Shown piece by piece: positions 29,590 through 43,300 of a stretch of 64,000 bases of DNA (within the stretch, counting starts at the first letter, position 1; each line of letters starts with the position of its first letter). The DNA comes from Ptiloglossa arizonensis (Eukaryota; Arthropoda; Insecta; Hymenoptera; Colletidae), in contig NW_027478402.1 in assembly GCF_051014685.1 (NCBI RefSeq), positions 992,001 to 1,056,000 on the forward strand. The letters run 5' to 3'. Made by a program: the position numbers and the translations under genes. Under the pieces are notes generated by a model. That model made no database searches, was not told where the DNA came from, and worked only from the letters and a program-made list of their open reading frames with translations.

Positions 29590-32500
29590 TGGTTGAGAAA
29601 CCATCAAAATTTTCGCAATTCTGATGCTAGAAACGAATAACTGGAATGGCCTAGGGGAAAAGTACAAACACCATTGTAATCGGTCGACTTTCTACTTTCA
29701 GATGCAACAGGAAATAACCGAGTTCGTCAATCCGTTTGCGAGATATGGGAGTTTGAAGTTAAGGAATGCTTGAGAAACCATCAAAATTTTCGGAAGTCTG
29801 ATACTCGAAACCAATAACTACAAAGGCCTACGGGAAAAATACACATACCTTTGTAATCGGGCGAGTTTCCACTTTCAGACGCAACAGGAATTTCTCGAGT
29901 TCGTCAATCCGTTCGCGAGATATGGGAGTTTGATGTTAAGGAATGGTTGAGAAACCATCAAAATTTTCGGTGGTCTGATACTCGAAACCAATAACTGGAA
30001 TGGCCTAGGGGAAAAGTATACACACCATTGTAATCGGGCGAGTTTCTACTTTCAGATGCAACAGGAATTTCTCGAGTTCGTCAATCCGTTCGCGAAATAT
30101 CGGAGTTTGGAGTTAAGAGATGGTTGAGAAACCATCAAAATTTTCGCAAGTCTGATATTCGATAACAACAACTGGAGTGGCCCAGGGGAAAAGTACACAC
30201 AGCATTGTAATCGGGCGAGTTTCCAGTTTCAGATACAACAGGAATTTCTCGAATTCGTCAATCCGTTCGCGAGATATGGGAGTTTGATGTTAAGGAAAGG
30301 TTGAGAAACCATCAAAATATTCGCTGGTCTGATACTCGAAACCAATAACTGGAATAGCCTAGGGGAAAGGTACACACACCATTGTAATCGGGCGAGTTTC
30401 TACTTTCAGGTGCAACTGGAATTTCTCGAGTTCGTCAATCCGTTCGCGAGATATGGGAGTTTGAAGTTAAGGAATGGTTGTGAAACCATCAAAATTTTCG
30501 GTGGTCTGATACTCGAAACCAATAACTGGAATGGCCTAGGGGAAAAGTACACACACCATTGTAATCGGTCGACTTTCTACTTTCAGATGCAACAGGAAAT
30601 AATCGAGTTCGTCAATCCGTTCGCGAGATATGGGAGTTTGAAGTTAAGGAATGCTTGAGAAACCATCAAAACTTTCGCAAGTCTGATACTCGAAACCAAT
30701 AACTACTATGATCTAGGGCAAAAATACACATACCGTTGCAATCGGGCGAGTTTCTGCTTTCAGATGCAACAGAAATTTCTCGAGTTCGTCAACCCGTACG
30801 CGATATATGGGACTTTGAACTTAAGGAATGCTTGAGGAACCATCAAAATTTTCGAAAGTCTGATACTCGAAACCAATAACTACAAAGGCCTAGGGGAAAA
30901 ATACACATACCGTTGTAATCGGGCGAGTTTCCACTTTCAGATGCAACAGGAATTTCTCGAGTTCGTCAACCCGTTCGCGAGATATGGGAGTTTGAAGATA
31001 CGGAATGGTTGAGAAACCATCAAAATTTTCGCAAGTCTGATACTCGAAACCAATAAGTACAAAGGCCTACGGGAAAAATACACATACCTTTGTAATCGGG
31101 CGAGTTTCCACTTTCAGATGCAACAGGAATTTCTCGAGTTCGTCAATCCGTTCGCGAGATATGGGAGTTTGATGTTAAGTAAAGGTTGAGAAACCATCAA
31201 AATATTCGCTGGTCTGATACTCGAAACCAATAACTGGAATAGCCTAGGGGAAAGGTACACACACCATTGTAATCGGGCGAGTTTCTACTTTCAGGTGCAA
31301 CTGGAATTTCTCGAGTTCGTCAATCCGTTCGCGAGATATGGGAGTTTGAAGTTAAGGAATGGTTGTGAAACCATCAAAATTTTCACTGGTCTGATATTCG
31401 AAACCAATAACTGGAATGGCCTAGGGGAAAAGTACATACACCATTGTAATCGGGCGGGTTTGTACTTTCAGATGCAACAGAAATTTCTCGGGTTCGTCAA
31501 TCCGTTCACGAGATATGGGAGTTTGAAGTTAAGCAATGCTTGGGAAACCATCAAAATTTTCGAAAGTCTGATACTCGAAACCAATAACTACAAAAGCCTA
31601 GGGGAAAAATACACCTACCGTTGTAATCGGGCGAGTTTCTACTTTCACATGCAACAGGAATTTCTCGAGTTCGTCAATCCGTTCGCGAGATATGGGTGTT
31701 TGAAGTTAAGTAACGGTTGCGACACCATCAAAATTTTCGCTGGTCTGATAGTCGAAACCAATAACTGGAATGGCCTAGGGGAAAGATACACGCACCATTG
31801 TACTCGGGCGAGTTTCTGCTTTCAAATGCAACAGAAATTTCTCAAGTTCGTCAATCCGTTCGCGAGATATGGGTGTTTGAAATTAAGGAATGGTTGAGAA
31901 ACCATCAAAATTTTCGCTGGTCTGATACTCGAAACCAATAACGGGAATGGCCTAGGGGAAAAGTACACATACCATTGTAATCGTGTGATTTTCTACTTTC
32001 AGGTGCAACTGGAATTTCTCGAGTTCGTCAATCCGTTCGCGAGATATGGGAGTTTGATGTTAAGGAATGGTTGAGAAACCATCAAAATTTTCGCTGGTCT
32101 GATACTAGAAACCAATAACTGGAATGGCCTAGGGGAAAAGTACACATACCATTGCAATCGTGCGAGTTTCTACTTTCAGGTGCAACTGGAATTTCTCGAG
32201 TTCGTCAATCCTTTCGCGAGATATGGGAGTTTGAAGTTAAGGAATGGTTGTGAAACCATCAAAATTTTCACTGGTCTGATATTCGAAACCAATAACTGGA
32301 ATGGCCTAGGGGAAAAGTACATACACCATTGTAATCGGGCGGGTTTGTACTTTCAGACGCAACAGAAATTTCTCGAGTTCGTCAATCCGTTCGCGAGATA
32401 TGGGAGTTTGAAATTAAGGAATGATTGAGAAACCATCAAAATATTCGCTGGTCTGATACTCGAAACCAATAACTGGAATGGCCTAGGGGAAAAGTACAGA

Positions 32501-33660
32501 CACCGTTGTAATCGGGCGAGTTTCTACTTTCAGATGCAACAGGAATTTCTCGAGTTCGTCAATCCGTTCGCGAGATATGGGAGTTTGAAGTGGAGGAATG
32601 GTTGAGAAACCATCGCAATTTTCGCAATTCTGATGATCGAAACGAATAACTGTGATGCCCTAGGGGAAAAGTACACACACCATTGTACTCGGGCGAGTTT
32701 CTGCTTTCAGATGCAACAGAAATTTCTCGAGTTCGTCAATCCGTTCGCGAGATATGTGAGTTTGAAGTTAAGGAATGCTTGAGGAACCATAAAAATTTTC
32801 GACAGTCTGATACTCGAAATCAATAACTCCTATGGCCTCGGGCAAAAATGCACATACCGTTGTAATTGGGAGAGTTTCTACTTTCAGATGCAACAGAAAT
32901 TATTCGGATTCGTCAATCCGTTCGCGAAATGTCGGAGTTGGGAGTTAAGAGATGGTTGAGATACCATCAAAACTTTCGCAATTCTGATATTCGATAACAA
33001 TAACTGGAGTGGCCTAGGGGGAAAGTACACACAGCATTGTACTCGGGCGAGTTTCTGCTTTCAGATGCAACAGAAATTTCTCGAGTTCGTCAATCCGTTC
33101 GCCAGATATGGGAGTTTGAAGTTAAGGAATGATTGAGGAACCATCAAAATATTCGCTGGTCTGATACTCGAAACCAATAACAGGAATGGCCTAGGGGGCA
33201 AGTACACATACCATTGTAATCGGGCGAGTTTCTACTTTCAGATGCAACAGGAATTTCTCGAGTTCGTCAATCCGTTCGCGAGATATGGGAGTTTCAAGTT
33301 AAGGAATGGTTGAGGAACCATCAAAATTTTCGCAAGTTTGATACTCGAAACCAATAACTGAAATGGCCTAGGGGAAAAGTACACACACCATTGTAATCGG
33401 GCGAGTTTCTGCCTTCAGATGCAACAGGAATTTCTCGAGTTCGTCAATCCGTTCGTGAGATATGGGAGTTTGAAATTAAGGAATGGTTGAGAAACCACCA
33501 AAATTTTCGCAAGTCTGATACTCGAAACCAATAACTACAAAGGCCTAGGGGAAAAATACACATACATTTGTAATCGGGCAAGTTTCCACTTTCAGATGCA
33601 ACAGGAATTTCTCGACTTCGTCAATCCGTTCGCGAGATATGGGAGTTTGAAGTTAAGGAA
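29590..33660 (+). repeat. Higher-order repeat copy A (23 monomers)
   Basis: The sequence from about 29590 recurs 4071 bp (23 x 177) downstream up to about 30.4 kb, then at 3894 bp (22 x 177) spacing. Copy A therefore has one additional monomer, near 30290-30530 (the GGTGCAACTGG monomer followed by TCGGTGGTCTG). Confidence 0.8.
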
Positions 33661-36600
33661 TGGTAGAGAAACCATCGCAATTTTCGCAATTCTGATGCTA
33701 GAAACGAATAACTGGAATGGCCTAGGGGAAAAGTACAAACACCATTGTAATCGGTCGACTTTCTACTTTCAGATGCAACAGGAAATAACCGAGTTCGTCA
33801 ATCCGTTTGCGAGATATGGGAGTTTGAAGTTAAGGAATGCTTGAGAAACCATCAAAATTTTCGGAAGTCTGATACTCGAAACCAATAACTACAAAGGCCT
33901 ACGGGAAAAATACACATACCTTTGTAATCGGGCGAGTTTCCACTTTCAGACGCAACAGGAATTTCTCGAGTTCGTCAATCCGTTCGCGAGATATGGGAGT
34001 TTGATGTTAAGGAATGGTTGAGAAACCATCAAAATTTTCGGTGGTCTGATACTCGAAACCAATAACTGGAATGGCCTAGGGGAAAAGTATACACACCATT
34101 GTAATCGGGCGAGTTTCTACTTTCAGATGCAACAGGAATTTCTCGAGTTCGTCAATCCGTTCGCGAAATATCGGAGTTTGGAGTTAAGAGATGGTTGAGA
34201 AACCATCAAAATTTTCGCAAGTCTGATATTCGATAACAACAACTGGAGTGGCCCAGGGGAAAAGTACACACAGCATTGTAATCGGGCGAGTTTCCAGTTT
34301 CAGATACAACAGGAATTTCTCGAATTCATCAATCCGTTCGCGATATATGGGAGTTTGAAGTTAAGGAATGGTTGAGGAACCACCAAAATATTCGCTGGTC
34401 TGATACTCGAAACCAATAACTGGAATGGCCTAGGGGAAAAGTACACACACCATTGTAATCGGTCGACTTTCTACTTTCAGATGCAACAGGAAATAATCGA
34501 GTTCGTCAATCCGTTCGCGAGATATGGGAGTTTGAAGTTAAGGAATGCTTGAGAAACCATCAAAACTTTCGCAAGTCTGATACTCGAAACCAATAACTAC
34601 TATGATCTAGGGCAAAAATACACATACCGTTGCAATCGGGCGAGTTTCTGCTTTCAGATGCAACAGAAATTTCTCGAGTTCGTCAACCCGTACGCGATAT
34701 ATGGGACTTTGAACTTAAGGAATGCTTGAGGAACCATCAAAATTTTCGAAAGTCTGATACTCGAAACCAATAACTACAAAGGCCTAGGGGAAAAATACAC
34801 ATACCGTTGTAATCGGGCGAGTTTCCACTTTCAGATGCAACAGGAATTTCTCGAGTTCGTCAACCCGTTCGCGAGATATGGGAGTTTGAAGATACGGAAT
34901 GGTTGAGAAACCATCAAAATTTTCGCAAGTCTGATACTCGAAACCAATAAGTACAAAGGCCTACGGGAAAAATACACATACCTTTGTAATCGGGCGAGTT
35001 TCCACTTTCAGATGCAACAGGAATTTCTCGAGTTCGTCAATCCGTTCGCGAGATATGGGAGTTTGATGTTAAGTAAAGGTTGAGAAACCATCAAAATATT
35101 CGCTGGTCTGATACTCGAAACCAATAACTGGAATAGCCTAGGGGAAAGGTACACACACCATTGTAATCGGGCGAGTTTCTACTTTCAGGTGCAACTGGAA
35201 TTTCTCGAGTTCGTCAATCCGTTCGCGAGATATGGGAGTTTGAAGTTAAGGAATGGTTGTGAAACCATCAAAATTTTCACTGGTCTGATATTCGAAACCA
35301 ATAACTGGAATGGCCTAGGGGAAAAGTACATACACCATTGTAATCGGGCGGGTTTGTACTTTCAGATGCAACAGAAATTTCTCGGGTTCGTCAATCCGTT
35401 CACGAGATATGGGAGTTTGAAGTTAAGCAATGCTTGGGAAACCATCAAAATTTTCGAAAGTCTGATACTCGAAACCAATAACTACAAAAGCCTAGGGGAA
35501 AAATACACCTACCGTTGTAATCGGGCGAGTTTCTACTTTCACATGCAACAGGAATTTCTCGAGTTCGTCAATCCGTTCGCGAGATATGGGTGTTTGAAGT
35601 TAAGTAACGGTTGCGACACCATCAAAATTTTCGCTGGTCTGATAGTCGAAACCAATAACTGGAATGGCCTAGGGGAAAGATACACGCACCATTGTACTCG
35701 GGCGAGTTTCTGCTTTCAAATGCAACAGAAATTTCTCAAGTTCGTCAATCCGTTCGCGAGATATGGGTGTTTGAAATTAAGGAATGGTTGAGAAACCATC
35801 AAAATTTTCGCTGGTCTGATACTCGAAACCAATAACGGGAATGGCCTAGGGGAAAAGTACACATACCATTGTAATCGTGTGATTTTCTACTTTCAGGTGC
35901 AACTGGAATTTCTCGAGTTCGTCAATCCGTTCGCGAGATATGGGAGTTTGATGTTAAGGAATGGTTGAGAAACCATCAAAATTTTCGCTGGTCTGATACT
36001 AGAAACCAATAACTGGAATGGCCTAGGGGAAAAGTACACATACCATTGCAATCGTGCGAGTTTCTACTTTCAGGTGCAACTGGAATTTCTCGAGTTCGTC
36101 AATCCTTTCGCGAGATATGGGAGTTTGAAGTTAAGGAATGGTTGTGAAACCATCAAAATTTTCACTGGTCTGATATTCGAAACCAATAACTGGAATGGCC
36201 TAGGGGAAAAGTACATACACCATTGTAATCGGGCGGGTTTGTACTTTCAGACGCAACAGAAATTTCTCGAGTTCGTCAATCCGTTCGCGAGATATGGGAG
36301 TTTGAAATTAAGGAATGATTGAGAAACCATCAAAATATTCGCTGGTCTGATACTCGAAACCAATAACTGGAATGGCCTAGGGGAAAAGTACAGACACCGT
36401 TGTAATCGGGCGAGTTTCTACTTTCAGATGCAACAGGAATTTCTCGAGTTCGTCAATCCGTTCGCGAGATATGGGAGTTTGAAGTGGAGGAATGGTTGAG
36501 AAACCATCGCAATTTTCGCAATTCTGATGATCGAAACGAATAACTGTGATGCCCTAGGGGAAAAGTACACACACCATTGTACTCGGGCGAGTTTCTGCTT

Positions 36601-37554
36601 TCAGATGCAACAGAAATTTCTCGAGTTCGTCAATCCGTTCGCGAGATATGTGAGTTTGAAGTTAAGGAATGCTTGAGGAACCATAAAAATTTTCGACAGT
36701 CTGATACTCGAAATCAATAACTCCTATGGCCTCGGGCAAAAATGCACATACCGTTGTAATTGGGAGAGTTTCTACTTTCAGATGCAACAGAAATTATTCG
36801 GATTCGTCAATCCGTTCGCGAAATGTCGGAGTTGGGAGTTAAGAGATGGTTGAGATACCATCAAAACTTTCGCAATTCTGATATTCGATAACAATAACTG
36901 GAGTGGCCTAGGGGGAAAGTACACACAGCATTGTACTCGGGCGAGTTTCTGCTTTCAGATGCAACAGAAATTTCTCGAGTTCGTCAATCCGTTCGCCAGA
37001 TATGGGAGTTTGAAGTTAAGGAATGATTGAGGAACCATCAAAATATTCGCTGGTCTGATACTCGAAACCAATAACAGGAATGGCCTAGGGGGCAAGTACA
37101 CATACCATTGTAATCGGGCGAGTTTCTACTTTCAGATGCAACAGGAATTTCTCGAGTTCGTCAATCCGTTCGCGAGATATGGGAGTTTCAAGTTAAGGAA
37201 TGGTTGAGGAACCATCAAAATTTTCGCAAGTTTGATACTCGAAACCAATAACTGAAATGGCCTAGGGGAAAAGTACACACACCATTGTAATCGGGCGAGT
37301 TTCTGCCTTCAGATGCAACAGGAATTTCTCGAGTTCGTCAATCCGTTCGTGAGATATGGGAGTTTGAAATTAAGGAATGGTTGAGAAACCACCAAAATTT
37401 TCGCAAGTCTGATACTCGAAACCAATAACTACAAAGGCCTAGGGGAAAAATACACATACATTTGTAATCGGGCAAGTTTCCACTTTCAGATGCAACAGGA
37501 ATTTCTCGACTTCGTCAATCCGTTCGCGAGATATGGGAGTTTGAAGTTAAGGAA
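33661..37554 (+). repeat. Higher-order repeat copy B (22 monomers, 3894 bp)
   Basis: Nearly identical to parts of copies A and C at 3894-bp spacing. For example, the 600-base stretch 31295-31897 equals 35189-35791, 32180-32428 equals 36074-36322, and 33596-33844 equals 37490-37738. 3894 is exactly 22 x 177. Confidence 0.85.
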
Positions 37555-40330
37555 TGGTAGAGAAACCATCGCAATTTTCGCAATTCTGATGCTAGAAACG
37601 AATAACTGGAATGGCCTAGGGGAAAAGTACAAACACCATTGTAATCGGTCGACTTTCTACTTTCAGATGCAACAGGAAATAACCGAGTTCGTCAATCCGT
37701 TTGCGAGATATGGGAGTTTGAAGTTAAGGAATGCTTGAGAAACCATCAAAATTTTCGGAAGTCTGATACTCGAAACCAATAACTACAAAGGCCTACGGGA
37801 AAAATACACATACCTTTGTAATCGGGCGAGTTTCCACTTTCAGACGCAACAGGAATTTCTCGAGTTCGTCAATCCGTTCGCGAGATATGGGAGTTTGATG
37901 TTAAGGAATGGTTGAGAAACCATCAAAATTTTCGGTGGTCTGATACTCGAAACCAATAACTGGAATGGCCTAGGGGAAAAGTATACACACCATTGTAATC
38001 GGGCGAGTTTCTACTTTCAGATGCAACAGGAATTTCTCGAGTTCGTCAATCCGTTCGCGAAATATCGGAGTTTGGAGTTAAGAGATGGTTGAGAAACCAT
38101 CAAAATTTTCGCAAGTCTGATATTCGATAACAACAACTGGAGTGGCCCAGGGGAAAAGTACACACAGCATTGTAATCGGGCGAGTTTCCAGTTTCAGATA
38201 CAACAGGAATTTCTCGAATTCATCAATCCGTTCGCGATATATGGGAGTTTGAAGTTAAGGAATGGTTGAGGAACCACCAAAATATTCGCTGGTCTGATAC
38301 TCGAAACCAATAACTGGAATGGCCTAGGGGAAAAGTACACACACCATTGTAATCGGTCGACTTTCTACTTTCAGATGCAACAGGAAATAATCGAGTTCGT
38401 CAATCCGTTCGCGAGATATGGGAGTTTGAAGTTAAGGAATGCTTGAGAAACCATCAAAACTTTCGCAAGTCTGATACTCGAAACCAATAACTACTATGAT
38501 CTAGGGCAAAAATACACATACCGTTGCAATCGGGCGAGTTTCTGCTTTCAGATGCAACAGAAATTTCTCGAGTTCGTCAACCCGTTCGCGATATATGGGA
38601 CTTTGAACTTAAGGAATGCTTGAGGAACCATCAAAATTTTCGAAAGTCTGATACTCGAAACCAATAACTACAAAGGCCTAGGGGAAAAATACACATACCG
38701 TTGTAATCGGGCGAGTTTCCACTTTCAGATGCAACAGGAATTTCTCGAGTTCGTCAACCCGTTCGCGAGATATGGGAGTTTGAAGATACGGAATGGTTGA
38801 GAAACCATCAAAATTTTCGCAAGTCTGATACTCGAAACCAATAAGTACAAAGGCCTACGGGAAAAATACACATACCTTTGTAATCGGGCGAATTTCCACT
38901 TTCAGATGCAACAGGAATTTCTCGAGTTCGTCAATCCGTTCGCGAGATATGGGAGTTTGATGTTAAGGAAAGGTTGAGAAACCATCAAAATATTCGCTGG
39001 TCTGATACTCGAAACCAATAACTGGAATAGCCTAGGGGAAAGGTACACATACCATTGTAATCGGGCGAGTTTCTACTTTCAGGTGCAACTGGAATTTCTC
39101 GAGTTCGTCAATCCGTTCGCGAGATATGGGAGTTTGAAGTTAAGGAATGGTTGTGAAACCATCAAAATTTTCACTGGTCTGATATTCGAAACCAATAACT
39201 GGAATGGCCTAGGGGAAAAGTACATACACCATTGTAATCGGGCGGGTTTGTACTTTCAGATGCAACAGAAATTTCTCGGGTTCGTCAATCCGTTCGCGAG
39301 ATATGGGTGTTTGAAGTTAAGTAACGGTTGCGACACCATCAAAATTTTCGCTGGTCTGATAGTCGAAACCAATAACTGGAATGGCCTAGGGGAAAGATAC
39401 ACGCACCATTGTACTCGGGCGAGTTTCTGCTTTCAAATGCAACAGAAATTTCTCAAGTTCGTCAATCCGTTCGCGAGATATGGGTGTTTGAAATTAAGGA
39501 ATGGTTGAGAAACCATCAAAATTTTCGCTGGTCTGATACTCGAAACCAATAACGGGAATGGCCTAGGGGAAAAGTACACATACCATTGTAATCGTGTGAG
39601 TTTCTACTTTCAGGTGCAACTGGAATTTCTCGAGTTCGTCAATCCGTTCGCGAGATATGGGAGTTTGATGTTAAGGAATGGTTGAGAAACCATCAAAATT
39701 TTCGCTGGTCTGATACTAGAAACCAATAACTGGAATGGCCTAGGGGAAAAGTACACATACCATTGCAATCGTGCGAGTTTCTACTTTCAGGTGCCACTGG
39801 AATTTCTCGAGCTCGTCAATCCTTTCGCGAGATATGGGAGTTTGAAGTTAAGGAATGGTTGTGAAACCATCAAAATTTTCACTCGTCTGATATTCGAAAC
39901 CAATAACTGGAATGGCCTAGGGGAAAAGTACATACACCATTGTAATCGGGCGGGTTTCTACTTTCAGATGCAACAGAAATTTCTCGAGTTCGTCAATCCG
40001 TTCGCGAGATATGGGAGTTTGAAATTAAGGAATGATTGAGAAACCATCAAAATTTTCGCTGGTCTGATACTCGATACCAATAACTGGAATGGCCTAGGGG
40101 AAAAGTACAGACACCGTTGTAATCGGGCGAGTTTCTACAATCAGATGCAACAGGAATTTCTCGAGTTCGTCAATCCGTTCGCGAGATATGGGAGTTTGAA
40201 GTGGAGGAATGGTTGAGAAACCATCGCAATTTTCGCAATTCTGATGCTCGAAACGAATAACTGTGATGCCCTAGGGGAAAAGTACACACACCATTGTACT
40301 CGGGCGAGTTTCTGCTTTCAGATGCAACAG
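37555..40330 (+). repeat. Higher-order repeat copy C (partial)
   Basis: Matches copy B to about 40330 but lacks one monomer near 39290, so later matches are 3717 bp (21 x 177) apart. The array then changes to different monomer combinations. Confidence 0.8.
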
Positions 40331-43300
40331 GAATTTCTCGAGTTCGTCATTCCGTTCGCGAGATATGGGAGTTTGAAGCTAAGGAATGGTTGAGAAACCA
40401 TCAAAATTATCGCAATTCTGACGCTTGAAACCAATAACTACAATGGCCTAGGGGAAAATACACATAGCGTTGCAATCGGGCGAGTTTCTGCTTTCAGATG
40501 CAACAGGAATTTCTCGAGTTCGTCAATCCGTTCGCGAGATATGGGAGTTTGATGTTAAGGAATGGTTGAGAAGCCATCAAAATTTTCGCAAGTCTGATAC
40601 TCGAAACCAATAACTACAAAGGCCTAGGGGAAAAATGCACATACCCTTGTAATCGGGCGAGTTTCCACTTTCAGATGCAACAGGAATTTCTCGAGTTCGT
40701 CATTCCGTTCGCGACATATGGGAGTTTGAACTTAAGGAATGGTTGAGAAACCATCAAAATTTTCGCAATTCTGATGCTAGAAACGAATAACTGGAATGGC
40801 CTAGGTGAAAAGTACACACACACCACTGTAATCGGTCGACTTTCTACTTTCAGATGCAACAGGGAATAATCGAGTTCGTCAATCCGTTCGCGAGATATGG
40901 GAGTTTGAAGTTAAGGAATGCTTGAGAAACCATCAAAATTTTCGCAAGTCTGATACACGAAACCAATAACTACAAAGGCCTAGGTGAAAAACTCACATAC
41001 CTTTGTAATCGGGCGAGTTTCTACTTTCAGATGCAACAGGAATTTCTCGAGTTCGGCAATCCGTTCGCGAGAAATGGGAGTTTGAAGTTAAGGAATGGTT
41101 GAGAATCCATCAAAATTTTCGCAAGTCTGATACTCGAAACCAATAACTGGAATGACCTAGGGGAAAAGTGCACACACCATTGTAATCGGGCGAGTTTCTG
41201 CTTCCAGGTGCAACAGGAATTTCTCGAGATCGTCAATCCGTTCGCGAAATATCGGATTTTGGAGTTAAGGGATGGTTGAGAAACCATCAAAATTTTTGCA
41301 AGTCTGATATTCGATAACAACAACTGGAGTGGCCTAGGGGAAAAGTACACAGCATTGTAATCGGGCGAGTTTCTACTTTCAGATGCAACAGGAATTTCTC
41401 GAGTTCGTCATTCCGTTCGCGAGATATGGGAGTTTGAAGCTAAGGAATGGTTGAGAAACCATCAAAATTAACGCAATTCTGACGCTTGAAACCAATAACT
41501 ACAATGGCCTAGGGGAAAATACACATACCGTTGCAATCGGGCGAGTTTCTGCTTTCAGATGCAACAGGAATTTCTCGAGTTCGTCAATCCGTTCGCGAGA
41601 TATGGGAGTTTGATGTTAAGGAATGGTTGAGAAGCCATCAAAATTTTCGCTGGTCTGATACTAGAAACCAATAACTGGAATGGCGTAGGGGAAAAGTACA
41701 CATACCATTGCAATCGTGCGAGTTCCTACTTTCAGGTGCAACTGGAATTTCTCGAGTTCGTCAATCCGTTCGCGAGATATGGGAGTTTGAAATTAAGGAA
41801 TGATTGAGAAACCATCAAAATTTTCGCTGGTCTGATACTCGAAACCAATAACTGGAATGGCCTAGGGGAAAAGTACAGACACCGTTGTAATCGGGCGAGT
41901 TTCTACTTTCAGATGCAACAGGAATTTCTCGAGTTCGTCAATCCGTTCGCGAGATATGGGAGTTTGAAGCGGAGGAATGGTTGAGAAACCATCGCAATTT
42001 TCGCAATTCTGATGCTCGAAACGAATAACTGTGATGCCCTAGGGGAAAAGTACACACACCATTGTACTCGGGCGAGTTTCTGCTTTCAGATGCAACAGAA
42101 ATTTCTCGAGTTCGTCAATCCGTTCGCGAGATATGTGAGTTTGAAGTTAAGGAATGCTTGAGGAACCATAAAAATTTTCGAAAGTCTGATACTCGAAATC
42201 AATAACTCCTATGGCCTCGGGCAAAAATGCACATACCGTTGTAATTGGGAGAGTTTCTACTTTCAGATGCAACAGAAATTATTCGGATTCGACAATCCGT
42301 TCGCGAAATGTCGGAGTTGGGAGTTAAGAGATGGTCGAGAAACCATCAAAACTTTCGCAAGTCTGATATTCGATAACAATAACTGGAGTGGCCTAGGGGG
42401 AAAGTACACACAACATTGTACTCGGGCGAGTTTCTGCTTTCAGATGCAACAGAAATTTCTCGAGTTCGTCAATCCGTTCGCGAGATATGGGAGTTTGAAG
42501 TTAAGTAATGGTTGTGAAACCATCAAAATTTTCGCTGGTCTGATACTCGAAACCAATAACTGGAATGGCCTAGGGGAAAAGTACATACACCATTGTAATC
42601 GGGCGGGTTTCTACTTTCCGATGCAACAGAAATTTCTCGAGTTCGTCAATCCGTTCGCGAGATATGGGAGTTTGAAATTAAGGAATGGTTGAGAAACCAT
42701 CAAAATTTTCGCTGGTCTGATACTCGAATCCAATAACTGGAATGGCCTAGGGGAAAAGTACAGACACCATTGTAATCGGGCGAGTTTCTACTTTCAGATG
42801 CAACAGGAATTTCTCGAGTTCGTCAAATACGTTCGCGAGATATGGGAGTTTGAAGTTAAGGAATGGTTGTGAAACCATCAAAATTTTCGCTGGTCTGATA
42901 CTCGAAACCAATAACTGGAATGGCCTAGGGGAAAAGTACATACACCATTGTAATCGGGCGGGTTTCTACTTTCAGATGCAACAGAAATGTCTCGAGTCGT
43001 CAATCCGTTCGCGAGATACGGGAGTTTGAAATTAAGGAATGGTTGAGAAACCATCAAAATTTTCGCTGGTCTGATACTCGAAACCAATAACTGGAATGGC
43101 CTAGGGGAAAAGTACAGACACCCTTGTAATCGGGCGAGTTTCTACTTTCAGATGCAACAGGAATTTCTCGAGTTCGTCAATCCGTTCGCGAGGTATGGGA
43201 GTTTGAAGTGAAGGAATGGTTGAGAAACCATCGCAATTTTTGCAATTCTGATGCTCGAAACGAATAACTGTAATGCCCCAGGGGAAAAGTACACACACCA

